Part shown: positions 35,572 to 43,945 of the stretch, piece by piece
How the letters are laid out: every line of letters starts with the position of its first letter
Numbering within the stretch: position 1 is the stretch's first letter
Assembly: GCA_020354025.1 (NCBI GenBank)
Contig: CP070638.1
Coordinates: forward strand, 2,597,075 to 2,661,074
DNA: 64,000 nt
Direction: 5' to 3'
From: Fidelibacterota bacterium
GTDB lineage: Bacteria > Fidelibacterota > Marinisomatia > SCGC-AAA003-L08 > TS1B11
Position numbers and translations under genes: made by a program
The notes under the pieces: generated by a model
Databases searched by the model: none
What the model saw: only the letters and a program-made list of their open reading frames with translations
What the model was told of the DNA's origin: nothing

Positions 35572-36848
35572 GCTTCCAGCTCCAATTCCTTGAATAGTTG
35601 TGATAATTGCCTTTTGTAAATCCCTCTCCCCGCGAGTATCGTACCTAACATGGTAGCGAATACCCCAGGGATAAATCCGATAAACCAGCAGTCGGGGGTA
35701 ACCTTAGCCCGCATCACCAGGGTCATGGGAAAATCGTAGCCCTCCATCATGCTGGAGTAGTCGATGCCCACCTCCTGTACCAGATAGGTCAGCAATAAAC
35801 CAACAGCTGTTCCAACGACACTGGCTCCCAGACCGATGACTGCCGATTCACCCAGAGTGGTTCGGAAAACATGGCCTTGGGTTTCGCCCATGGCCAGGCG
35901 CATGCCGAACTCGCCGTACCTCCTCAGGCCACTCATCAGGCCCAGGTTCCACAGAACGATCGTCACCACGGTCATGAAGATCAGGATAATTACCCACATT
36001 TCGATCTGGGCAATGTCTACTATCTGACCCATTTGGTTCTGATCTCTTAACGCCTGCATGAAGGGACTGTATGCATCATCCGCCCGTTTGTGTATTCTGT
36101 TGAATCCGGCCGTCAAGGCAACGGCTGCCGGATCATCATAATACATGTCCTTATAGAAGCCGAATATTTCCGAAGCGGTACCTTCCATATCCAACGCTTG
36201 TCGGGCGCCCTCCAGGTCCGCCAGAATAAAATAATCCCCTATACCGCTAACACCTAATGACACCATACCCGCCACCCGGAAATTGTAGGTGGTGAAGCCA
36301 CCATGCATAGTGGCACCAATAAAGGTAGCAGTCTCACCAGGCTCCACTTCCAGGCGGCTAGCAAATTCTTCCCCGAGCAGTACCTCATCCGGCTCTCGGG
36401 GTAGACGCCCACGGGTGATCTTGGGAGCCAGATCCCACAGCTCCGGCTGACGGGTGTCCTCCGAAAGCAAATCAACGGCAATGCCCATCATCGGACTCTG
36501 GGTGCGGGTCTCTCCGTTCTCATCAGGGATATCCAGCAATCCGGCAAAAGTGATGCGGGGGGACCAGAACAGGTCCGGGTATTCTGCCGACAACACCGTG
36601 AGCAGGGAGTCCACCTCCAGGATCGCCAGGTCGTTCGGTAGGAGATCGGCTTCCTCAGCGTAAGCCCGGGTGGTCACCTTCACATGCCCGGTGAGCAAGA
36701 CAGCACTCTGGCGAAGCATGTCGTCAAGGAAACCCACAAAGAAGCCACGCAGGAACACCGTGAGAGTCACACACCCGCCGATTATGAGAAAGCTTAACAG
36801 GCTGCGGGAGCGATCTCTGAGAACGCCCTTGATCAGGAAGCGAACCAT
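35568..36848 (-). CDS. FtsX/MacB-type ABC permease, pair 2 second subunit
   Basis: 426 aa. Topology: one N-terminal helix (about 13-35), a periplasmic domain (about 40-285) and three C-terminal helices. The cytoplasmic coupling segment LRRYGEFGMRLAMGETQGHVFRT lies between helices 2 and 3. This is the LolC/LolE/MacB plan: the permease moves substrate from the inner-membrane outer leaflet using periplasmic domain motions rather than transport across it. It is closely similar along its whole length to the gene at 38065-39348. It overlaps the LolA-like gene by 4 bases and the previous permease by 1. Confidence 0.9.
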   Translation of the reverse strand: MVRFLIKGVLRDRSRSLLSFLIIGGCVTLTVFLRGFFVGFLDDMLRQSAVLLTGHVKVTTRAYAEEADLLPNDLAILEVDSLLTVLSAEYPDLFWSPRITFAGLLDIPDENGETRTQSPMMGIAVDLLSEDTRQPELWDLAPKITRGRLPREPDEVLLGEEFASRLEVEPGETATFIGATMHGGFTTYNFRVAGMVSLGVSGIGDYFILADLEGARQALDMEGTASEIFGFYKDMYYDDPAAVALTAGFNRIHKRADDAYSPFMQALRDQNQMGQIVDIAQIEMWVIILIFMTVVTIVLWNLGLMSGLRRYGEFGMRLAMGETQGHVFRTTLGESAVIGLGASVVGTAVGLLLTYLVQEVGIDYSSMMEGYDFPMTLVMRAKVTPDCWFIGFIPGVFATMLGTILAGRGIYKRQLSQLFKELELEA

Positions 36849-38023
36849 CAGTTAATCCTCCCGGTTATTGCTTCTGTGGGCTTCATTTTCGCGATCTTGC
36901 GCGCGGGTAGGTAGCTTACGATAGTAACTATCAAGGTCACCAGCAAGGTGGTGCTTACAAACAGTCCGGCCGGGTAGACCGATACCATCCGCGGGCTGAT
37001 GAGCATACCTATCTCGGCATAGTCAAAGGGCAGGGGAATCCCATTCGTAGCTGTCCAATACATGAACGGACCCCCGTAGAGTGCAGCAAGGACCAGAGCC
37101 AGCAGACTGTGGAGGCCTCCTTCGGTTGTGAAAAGCCCGATCACCCGGCCGCGGGGCATGCCCAGGGCCATGAGGGTGCCGATCTCCTTACGACGCCGGA
37201 AAATGGACAGTACCTGGGAATTGAAAATACCCATGGCTGCCAGAGCTAGAAAGATGAGATACATCATGCTCATCATAGCTTGTCCCGTCAGCATTATCCG
37301 TCGGAAATCTTCAGTCAGAGCATCTACACTCATCGTGCGCCAACTACCGGGGTTGGCAAGCAGGTTTGTCTCCTGGGAAGCGACAACAAAGGTTGCCTCT
37401 CCGGGCATATCCAGCATCTGCTGCAACCGCTCCAGGGGCACCCATATCTGGCCCTGGTCGACCTGGAAGTTCTCCACGTTCATGATGGATATCACCTCCA
37501 CCTCATCGGCATCATAGGTGCCGTGGGCATCCCGCCACCTGACTGTGAAGGTATCACCAACCTTGAGTTTGGTGGTCTTGGCCATGCCGGCACCGATGAG
37601 CACTGGAACAGCTTCACCGGCATAGCCGGACAGGGTGCTGGTGGGCAGAGCAACAACTTGCTGCTCAGGAAGAATGCCCTTGATCAGAACCGGCCTCAGG
37701 CGGCCTTCCGGATAGATCGAACCCTGAGTGATCAGAATGGGTGTCGCAACACCCACCGTCACTTGATCGGCGATCGCATCCGGTAAAAGCCCATGACTGG
37801 CTTCCAGGGTGAAGGGATCCTGGGGATCGTAGGCCGGGTGCCAGTATTCCCCGCCGCCGATCTCGGTCTCGATCATGATCCGCTTATTGGATTCGAACAT
37901 CCCCTGATACAATCCGCTCATGAAGATGATCAAGACAAATGTAATGGAGGTGACGAACACATTCAGCCAGGTTCGCGTCCCGGCACCGATCAGGTTTCTC
38001 AAGGCCAGTTTGAATAACATCAT
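36848..38023 (-). CDS. FtsX/MacB-type ABC permease, pair 2 first subunit
   Basis: 391 aa with the same MacB topology: helix near 15-38 (NVFVTSITFVLIIFMSG), periplasmic region (about 40-255) including EYWHPAYDPQDPFTLE and VGDTFTVRWRDAHGTYDADE, then three helices around the coupling segment FRRRKEIGTLMALGMPRGRV. It is highly similar to the gene at 39345-40523, from which it differs mainly in the periplasmic part. With the 35568-36848 product it should form one permease dimer, driven by the single ATPase upstream. Its start lies 7 bases after the vestigial ORF at 38030-38068. Confidence 0.9.
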   Translation of the reverse strand: MMLFKLALRNLIGAGTRTWLNVFVTSITFVLIIFMSGLYQGMFESNKRIMIETEIGGGEYWHPAYDPQDPFTLEASHGLLPDAIADQVTVGVATPILITQGSIYPEGRLRPVLIKGILPEQQVVALPTSTLSGYAGEAVPVLIGAGMAKTTKLKVGDTFTVRWRDAHGTYDADEVEVISIMNVENFQVDQGQIWVPLERLQQMLDMPGEATFVVASQETNLLANPGSWRTMSVDALTEDFRRIMLTGQAMMSMMYLIFLALAAMGIFNSQVLSIFRRRKEIGTLMALGMPRGRVIGLFTTEGGLHSLLALVLAALYGGPFMYWTATNGIPLPFDYAEIGMLISPRMVSVYPAGLFVSTTLLVTLIVTIVSYLPARKIAKMKPTEAITGRIN

Positions 38024-38029
38024 GTGAGG

Positions 38030-38068
38030 TCAACCTTTCAGGTCGCTGAAGCTAGGACATTGCTTCAT
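38030..38068 (-). pseudogene. Vestigial 12-codon ORF, probable LolA-like gene remnant
   Basis: After the permease at 38065-39348 the minus strand reads ATGAAGCAATGT and continues to a TGA at 38030-38032. The ATG overlaps the permease stop exactly as the LolA-like ATG at 35571 overlaps its permease, within a 28-base stretch identical between the two places (35567-35594 and 38064-38091). I infer that this is the leftover start of a lost second LolA-like gene. Confidence 0.5.
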
Positions 38069-39348
38069 GCTTCCAGCTCCAATTCCTTGAACAGTTGGGA
38101 CATTTCCCGCTTGTAGATTCCGCGCCCGGAAAGCATGGTTCCGGCTACCGTCGCCAGAACGCCGGGAATGAAACCCAGATAGTAGCAATCCGGGGTAATC
38201 CTGGCGCGGATGATACTGGACAAGACGAAGGTCATGCCCTCAAAAAGTCCGGTATAGTCCAGGCCGATCTCCTGGAGATACCACACCAGGGGCAGGGCCA
38301 CCGCAGTGCCGATGAAGCTCCCGGCAATGCCGATGACCACCGCTTCTCCCAGCGTGGTGCGGTAGACGTGGCCTTTGGTCTCACCCATGGCGAGGCGCAT
38401 GCCGAATTCACCATAGCGCCGCAATCCGTTCATCAAGCCCATATTCCACAGCACGACGACCGTGACCGCCATGAAGATGAAGAGTACAAGCCCAATTGCA
38501 TACTCGCTGATGTCCACCATGGCCCCCATCTGGGTGTGATCGCGTAGGGCTTGCATCACGAGGCTGAACTCGTTCTCCGGATTGGGCACGTGTTCGTTGA
38601 AGTTCACAGCCAGCGCGACACTGCCCTCATCGTCATAGAACATGTCATGGCTGTAACCCACGATCTCACCGGCGGCGTCCTGCATATCCAGAGCCATGCG
38701 GACACCACGAAGGTCCGCGATCAGCATGTTCTTGTCGATGCCGGTGATACCCAGGGATACGGTCCCGGCCACATGAAAATTGTAGGTTACAAAACCGCCG
38801 TACATGCTGGCCCCGATAAAGGTGGCAACATCACCCGGTTCAACCCCTAACCGATGGGCATATGTTTCACCCAACAGAACCTCAGCCGGGCGTTCCGGCA
38901 AGCGTCCTCTGGTCAGTTTTCGTTCCAGCTCCCAGATCTCGACCATCCTGGACCCGGGGGAATGGAGGTCAAGGCCAAAGCCCATCATCGGTCCCTGTTC
39001 CTTGGTCTCACCTTGTTCATCGGGGATATCCAGCAGGCCGGCGAAGAGGATGCGCGGGGTCCAGAACATGTCAGGGTACTCTTCCGACAAGGCCGCAACC
39101 AGAGAATCGCTTCCCAGGATCGCCAGGTCGTTAGGCAGCAGGTCGGATTCCTCGGCATAGGCCCGCGTGGTGACCTTCACGTGGCCGGCGAAGATCACGG
39201 CGCTCTGGCGGAACACGTCATCAAAGATGCCCGCCATGAAGCCCCGGATAAGCACGGTGAGGGCAACGATCAGGGTGATGACGATAATACTGAACAGGCT
39301 GCGGGAGCGGTCCCGGAATACTCCCTTAATTAGGAAACGCAGCATCAA
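38065..39348 (-). CDS. FtsX/MacB-type ABC permease, pair 1 second subunit
   Basis: 427 aa. N-terminal helix (about 14-36), periplasmic domain with HVKVTTRAYAEESDLLPNDL and FAGLLDIPDEQGETKEQGPM, then helices 2-4 around LRRYGEFGMRLAMGETKGHVYRT. The paralogue at 35568-36848 shares these segments almost residue for residue. Divergence is greatest in the N-terminal and C-terminal helices, consistent with different partners or substrates. It overlaps the previous gene by 4 bases; the next gene begins after a 41-base gap that holds the vestigial ORF. Confidence 0.9.
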   Translation of the reverse strand: MMLRFLIKGVFRDRSRSLFSIIVITLIVALTVLIRGFMAGIFDDVFRQSAVIFAGHVKVTTRAYAEESDLLPNDLAILGSDSLVAALSEEYPDMFWTPRILFAGLLDIPDEQGETKEQGPMMGFGLDLHSPGSRMVEIWELERKLTRGRLPERPAEVLLGETYAHRLGVEPGDVATFIGASMYGGFVTYNFHVAGTVSLGITGIDKNMLIADLRGVRMALDMQDAAGEIVGYSHDMFYDDEGSVALAVNFNEHVPNPENEFSLVMQALRDHTQMGAMVDISEYAIGLVLFIFMAVTVVVLWNMGLMNGLRRYGEFGMRLAMGETKGHVYRTTLGEAVVIGIAGSFIGTAVALPLVWYLQEIGLDYTGLFEGMTFVLSSIIRARITPDCYYLGFIPGVLATVAGTMLSGRGIYKREMSQLFKELELEA

Positions 39349-40523
39349 TTGCTCCTGCCCGTTAAGGCCTCCGTAGGCTTCAGCTTGGCAATCTTACGGG
39401 CGGGGATATAGCTCACCACCGTCACAATGACCGCCACCAGGAGGGTTGTCCCGAGAATCATGCCGATCCCGTATACACCAATCAGCCGCGGTGCCATGAT
39501 GACCCCGAACTCGGTGGGATCGTAAGGCAAGGGTATGCCCTTTGTCGCGACGAAAAACAGGAGGGGCCCGCCCCAGATCGCGCCCAGGATAAATGCCAGA
39601 ATGCTGTGCATCCCGCCTTCAGCGGTGAACAGGGCTACCACCCGGCTGCGGATCATTCCCAGGGCCATGAGGGTGCCGATTTCCTTCCGGCGGCGGAAAA
39701 TGGACAGTACCTGGGAATTGAAAATGCCCATGGCGGCCATTGCCAGGAGAACGGCGTAGAGTATCTTGGCGTTGGACGACTTCATTTCGATGACATCTAG
39801 GTATTCCTGCATGAAGAACATCACTGGCTTAGGCTGCCACTCGCCGATATCTGCCAGGAGTTCGGCACCGGAGGCTGCCACGACGTAGGTCGCTTCGCCC
39901 GGCATTTCCAGCATGTCCTGAAGCTTCCCCAAGGGCAGCCAAAGCTGGCCCATATCTACCCCCGGATTTTCCACCCTCATGATGCTTACGATTTCCGCCT
40001 CGTTGGCATCGTAAGTGCCGTGTGCGTCACGCCAGCGGACGGTGAAGACATCGCCCTCCTCCAGCTGGGCGGAGTGAGCCATACCAGCACCAATCAGGAC
40101 GGGGATCGCGGAACCGGTGTATTCACCCAGTACCTCTGTGGGAAGGGTAACGATATTCTGATTCGGGGGGATACCCTTGACCATCACCGGCATCATCCGG
40201 CCTTCGGGATAGATGGAGCCCTGGGTCAGCAGGATAGGCATGGCCTTTCCGGCTGCTAGCTGCTCGCTGACGGGACCGGGAGGAATGCCGTGGGCGTCAT
40301 CCAGGGTGAAGGGATCGTCAGGATCATAGGCGGGATGCCAGTACGCGCCCCCGGCAACCTCCGTTTCCAGGGTTACCTGCTGGGCGTACTCCAGAAAACC
40401 CTGATAGAAACCGCTCATGAAGACAATCAGCACGAATGAAAAAGAGGTTACGGCCACGTTCAGCCAGGTGCGGGTGCCGGCCCCCAACAAGTTTTTTAGC
40501 GCCAGCTTGAGGAGCAGCATCAC
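39345..40523 (-). CDS. FtsX/MacB-type ABC permease, pair 1 first subunit
   Basis: 392 aa with one N-terminal helix (about 16-40), a periplasmic domain (about 42-260) containing AYWHPAYDPDDPFTLDD and TLPTEVLGEYTGSAIPVLIG, and three C-terminal helices with the coupling segment FRRRKEIGTLMALGMIRSRV. The C-terminal PARKIAKLKPTEAL box is typical of LolC/MacB-type permeases. It is the first permease after the ATPase, overlapping it by 4 bases. The paralogous copy is at 36848-38023. Confidence 0.9.
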   Translation of the reverse strand: MMLLLKLALKNLLGAGTRTWLNVAVTSFSFVLIVFMSGFYQGFLEYAQQVTLETEVAGGAYWHPAYDPDDPFTLDDAHGIPPGPVSEQLAAGKAMPILLTQGSIYPEGRMMPVMVKGIPPNQNIVTLPTEVLGEYTGSAIPVLIGAGMAHSAQLEEGDVFTVRWRDAHGTYDANEAEIVSIMRVENPGVDMGQLWLPLGKLQDMLEMPGEATYVVAASGAELLADIGEWQPKPVMFFMQEYLDVIEMKSSNAKILYAVLLAMAAMGIFNSQVLSIFRRRKEIGTLMALGMIRSRVVALFTAEGGMHSILAFILGAIWGGPLLFFVATKGIPLPYDPTEFGVIMAPRLIGVYGIGMILGTTLLVAVIVTVVSYIPARKIAKLKPTEALTGRSN

Positions 40524-41239
40524 TTCCCCTCCCTGTATTTGGGTTTGGAGACTTGTTCATCCTCGTCGATCCGTCCATCGATTAGATGGATGATCCGTGT
40601 CAGGTAACCCATCACCTTCTCGTCGTGGGTGGCGAACATGAACGAGGTGGACAGCTCCCGGTTCAGGTTCACCATCAGGCCCATAACGTTGTGGGAATTC
40701 TCGGCGTCCAGGTTGGCGGTGGGTTCGTCGGCGATTATGAGCTTCGGTTTCTTGACGATAGCCCGGGCGATGGCCACCCGCTGGCACTCACCGCCGCTCA
40801 GCTGGGCCGGTCGGGATTTCACCTTATCCATGAGGTCTACCCACTCCAGGGCCTGGTTGACTGCGCTTCGGCGATCCTCACCGTTCATTCCCATCAGAAG
40901 CAGCGGGAACTCAACATTCTCGAACACGGTGTAGACGGGGAGCAGGTTAAAGGTCTGGAAAATGAATCCGATCCCCTCCCGGCGCAGGTGGGCCAGCTCC
41001 TTGTGGTTCTTGCCACCCAGGGGCATATCCAGCACCGTGACAGACCCCTCCGAGGGGGCATCCAGCCCGCCGATGATGTTCAGCAGCGTGGTCTTGCCCG
41101 AACCGGAAGGCCCCACCAGCCCGGTAAACTCACCGACAACTACGTCCGTGGTGACGTCCCGCAGGGCGGTAAAATGGCCGCCGCCCACTGGATAGCGTTT
41201 AACGAGTTCACGAATTTCAACGATATGATTGTCATCCAT
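40520..41239 (-). CDS. LolD/MacB-type ABC transporter ATPase
   Basis: 239 aa. Walker A is [20 protein letters not shown], the Q-loop is [10 protein letters not shown], the ABC signature is [16 protein letters not shown] (Cys where Gln is commoner), Walker B is [13 protein letters not shown] and the switch His is in FATHDEK. This pattern, with a short C-terminus, is that of the LolD/MacB/FtsE family that powers mechanotransmission rather than membrane transport. One ATPase serves four permease genes here. It starts 16 bases after the disrupted barrel gene and overlaps the first permease by 4. Confidence 0.95.
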   Translation of the reverse strand: MDDNHIVEIRELVKRYPVGGGHFTALRDVTTDVVVGEFTGLVGPSGSGKTTLLNIIGGLDAPSEGSVTVLDMPLGGKNHKELAHLRREGIGFIFQTFNLLPVYTVFENVEFPLLLMGMNGEDRRSAVNQALEWVDLMDKVKSRPAQLSGGECQRVAIARAIVKKPKLIIADEPTANLDAENSHNVMGLMVNLNRELSTSFMFATHDEKVMGYLTRIIHLIDGRIDEDEQVSKPKYREGK

Positions 41240-41254
41240 TGGTATTGCTCTTTC

Positions 41255-42424
41255 TTAGTGATTAAAAACGACCATGAATTGTATGCCATTGCCTGAACCC
41301 ATCAGGGTCTCAGGCAGACGCAACTGGAATTCTATAGGGTAATCAACCCTCTTCGGATTGGCGTAGAGGATGGCGTGCAGGCTGAAGTTATCATATGCGC
41401 GCTGCCACATGAGAAAATTACTGAGGCGCTCGTTTTTCCAGTCGTAGCTCACGAGCCCCATCACGCTATCGAACATTCCCCAGGGGATGCTTATCATCAT
41501 GACAGTGAGCTGCTCTTCCCGGAGCATCCGCACATAGCTTCATGAAAAGGGATTGGGGAGTCCAAAGGAGTCATAGCGGCTCCAGAGGTGCTCAACTGTC
41601 ACGTAGACCCCATCCCCCCAGGGTAAGGTGTAGTCTCCTCCTACCATCACTTGTAGCAGATCGTTCTTCATGCTATCCATGGATTCCTCGGTAGCCTGGG
41701 CAAACACTACCTCGGACCACAGCCCCACCTTCCAATCCAGGCGGGTATCAATGGCCAGCCGATTCTCCGCCTCGTCCAAGGGCAGCAGCTGCCTTCCTGC
41801 AAAGTCCAGGCTGGTGCGCTGCTGGTAGTGGTATGTCAAGGCTACTTCACCGGGGCCCAAGGTATATTCCGCCCGGCCGCCCGCACTGGCCTCGTCCGGG
41901 TGGTCAGGGCGGATCGCCCAGCCCCACAGGGCCAGGTCAGGCCATGGATACCATTTCAAGCGCAGGGCACCCACACCCTCGGTCTGGCCGGTGGGGTCCC
42001 GCAGGTCCAGGGTGTCAAACCACATCAGGGGCCGTAGCACCATTCCCGGCCCGAAGGCGATCTTCTGCAGGCCTAGCCGCACCTCAAGTCGCTCGGTGGC
42101 CACCCGCGTCCAGAGACGGTACCATTTCTCCGTATCAATACTACCTGTGCCGGAGGTGTCAAAGGGTCCGTCCGTGACTCGACCCCAATAATAGGCCGCC
42201 TCTACGTCCACTAGGGACATGGATCCCAACTGTCGGGCCAGGGAGACAGTGGGGATATACCCAAATGTGGTTTCCAGATGGGTATGAGTGGGAGCCGGAT
42301 CGTCGCCATAAGTCGCGCTGCCCCACAGCTGGCCTTTCAGGTGCAGTCCCTGTCCCTGGAGGGGGGTTAAAGCGAGGATAACGGCTGCCAGCGGAACCAG
42401 GACTATGGCTACTTCCTTTTTCAT
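41255..42424 (-). pseudogene. Outer-membrane beta-barrel gene interrupted by one in-frame TGA
   Basis: From ATG 42424 the frame codes a signal peptide (VLVPLAAVILALTPLQGQG) and aromatic-rich alternating strands (LWGSATYGDDPA, WYRLWTRVATERLEVRLGLQ), stopping at TGA 41540-41542 after 294 residues. The same frame continues open to a TAA at 41255, adding about 95 residues of like character and ending GIQFMVVFNH. Without the stop it would be 389 residues, a normal size for a porin-like barrel. The TGA is one transition from CGA (Arg). It could be a nonsense mutation, a sequencing error, or readthrough. Upstream it overlaps tetR by 4 bases. The barrel may be the outer-membrane end of the ABC-LolA pathway. 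Confidence 0.75.
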
Positions 42425-43098
42425 ACCAGGAAATCCCTGAGATTCAACTGCTCATGGAATCGGATCGATCCTTCAGGCGCCGCGAGCATACGGGTGATAG
42501 CGTCTTCGTATTGATCGATAAGCTGCTTGGCCAGCGAGATGTTTTCGGGCTTTTCATCCAGCTCCAGGAATAACCGGGCATAAATATCTTTCAGCTCACC
42601 GCCCAGCATGAGGATCATCTCGGCAGTTCTCTCCGGGTAGGGAACATTGAAGGTCCCTTCCTGGACTCCCTGGGCGATGATCTTGCCCAGTTCGGGGACG
42701 ACCAACTCCATACTGCGGACTCGGGCTTTGTGGCGCAAAAGGATATTTTCATCCTCATACATCACCCGTAGTACGGCTTTAGCAATATCCTCGCTTTTCT
42801 CAATGAGGCCGCGGGATCCGGCAAAATACCCGTTGAATTTTTCGAGCGCACTCAGTTTGCGGTCTTCGACAATGGAATGAAGCTGTTCCAGCCTCTGCCT
42901 GGCCACCCGTTCGGCCAACGCATCCAGCAGGTCTTCTTTGGATTTAAAGTAGTGGTAGAAGGTTCCCTTGGAAACGCCGACATAGTCGATGATAGTATTT
43001 ACCGAGGTCTGGTCGTAGCCCTGCTCGTAGAACAGCTTCTGGGCAGCATCGAGGAATTCCTGCTTCCTCACGTCGTAGTCTTTGGAGATCCTGATCAC
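42421..43098 (-). CDS. TetR-family repressor, likely autoregulated
   Basis: 225 aa from a GTG at 43098, with GAAGG 8 bases upstream. The DNA-binding N-terminus is typical: FLDAAQKLFYEQGYDQTSVNTIIDYVGVSKGTFYHYFKSKEDLL (helix-turn-helix around residues 34-52). The C-terminal 150 residues form the ligand pocket and dimer surface. Two perfect 17-bp palindromes lie 17-50 bases upstream, right after its promoter, so it very likely represses its own operon. The overlap with the barrel gene makes the whole block one transcript, through to the LolA-like gene. The inducing ligand is unknown; a lipid or hydrophobic compound would fit the pathway. Confidence 0.93.
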   Translation of the reverse strand: MIRISKDYDVRKQEFLDAAQKLFYEQGYDQTSVNTIIDYVGVSKGTFYHYFKSKEDLLDALAERVARQRLEQLHSIVEDRKLSALEKFNGYFAGSRGLIEKSEDIAKAVLRVMYEDENILLRHKARVRSMELVVPELGKIIAQGVQEGTFNVPYPERTAEMILMLGGELKDIYARLFLELDEKPENISLAKQLIDQYEDAITRMLAAPEGSIRFHEQLNLRDFLV

Positions 43099-43114
43099 GC
43101 GACGGGCCTTCTTC

Positions 43115-43131
43115 AGACTGACGGTCAGTCT
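43115..43131. promoter_or_regulatory. Palindromic operator 1 for the TetR repressor
   Basis: AGACTGACGGTCAGTCT is a perfect palindrome with one central base. It directly abuts operator 2. The size and symmetry match sites bound by one TetR dimer. Confidence 0.8.
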
Positions 43132-43148
43132 AGACCGACGGTCGGTCT
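43132..43148. promoter_or_regulatory. Palindromic operator 2 for the TetR repressor
   Basis: AGACCGACGGTCGGTCT is a perfect palindrome differing from operator 1 at two symmetric positions. It touches the -10 box at 43149-43154, so bound repressor would cover the start point. Confidence 0.8.
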
Positions 43149-43177
43149 AATTTAGGCCTGTTACCATAAAATGGCAA
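43149..43177 (-). promoter_or_regulatory. Promoter of the TetR-ABC-LolA operon
   Basis: On the minus strand, TTGCCA (43172-43177), a 17-base spacer and TAAATT (43149-43154) are followed at once by the two palindromes. Transcription should begin near 43142, inside operator 2, giving a leader of about 45 bases. Confidence 0.8.
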
Positions 43178-43535
43178 GTCCTTTTCAACCGTGGAATTAC
43201 CCTGAGATAGCTGGCTGGAACTGTATATTAACAGATTACAAGCAATCTATTGGAATCGCTCCCGGTACTGGCCCCAGACATTAAATCCCACTACTGAAGC
43301 TGAGGGTTGCCCTGATCAATCCAGTAGAGCCCGCGGATTCAAACCTTGGGATTGGGGCTTGTCCGATAAAAGATTGAGGCTTTATATTTGTTACTGCTAT
43401 AGAACCCTATTTTATCACATTCTAACCCTGGACGTGCTACACTTGACTCATACCCTGCCGGAATGCTCGATCTTGGAAAATGACTTTAGAAAAGAAACCA
43501 CTAGTCAGGAAGGCTGAAACCTTTCCTCTTGCCTG
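43178..43535. other. Gene-free gap upstream of DUF1883 gene
   Basis: 358 bases. On the plus strand TTGTCC, a 17-base spacer and TTATAT near 43356-43386 could be a promoter for the DUF1883 gene, leaving a long leader. Otherwise no ORF with a ribosome site, no repeat and no RNA structure is apparent. It is more AT-rich than coding DNA here. Confidence 0.35.
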
Positions 43536-43841
43536 ATGCAATACCTGCATTACTCTCTCAACCTTGGAGTTCATGATGTGGTTCAAGTGGACCTTAAGTC
43601 CCCGGCCTATGTGAGGCTCTTGACCGAGGAACATTACCTGGCCTATCGAGAAGGGAAAAACTACCGCTATTTTGGTGGGCTGGCGGAAAGCTTGCTAGCC
43701 AATATCAAACCACCCTACCAGGGACTGTGGCACCTATGTATTGACATGGGAAATAAGGAAGGCGAGCTCGGCGCCAACGTCCACATCATTCAGGAAGTTA
43801 TTCCCGACCAGAAACAAAGTAAGGGCAAAAAAAAGAAGTAG
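43536..43841 (+). CDS. DUF1883-family protein
   Basis: 101 aa. It opens MQYLHYSLNLGVHDVVQVDL and carries RLLTEEHYLAYREGKNYRYFGG, then GLWHLCIDMGNKEGELGANVHII. This is the strand-rich pattern of DUF1883, known as a stand-alone protein or joined to TIR domains. A lysine-rich tail (KGKKKK) ends it. Its function is unknown. No ribosome site is obvious. No TIR, nuclease or phage gene is adjacent, so a defence role is unsupported. Confidence 0.8.
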   Translation: MQYLHYSLNLGVHDVVQVDLKSPAYVRLLTEEHYLAYREGKNYRYFGGLAESLLANIKPPYQGLWHLCIDMGNKEGELGANVHIIQEVIPDQKQSKGKKKK

Positions 43842-43945
43842 CTATTCCCCGCAGCTCCACACCCTGGTAGATCCAATAAGCATCTTTAATATTGCCTGCT
43901 CCCCGAGTGCGAGTCTATCGCCAGGGCAAGGAATGGGTTCCGTTC

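Noticed and set aside
41540..41542. Selenocysteine insertion at the in-frame TGA
   Set aside because: No bacterial SECIS-like hairpin is evident right after the codon, the position shows no redox context, and CGA to TGA explains it more simply.
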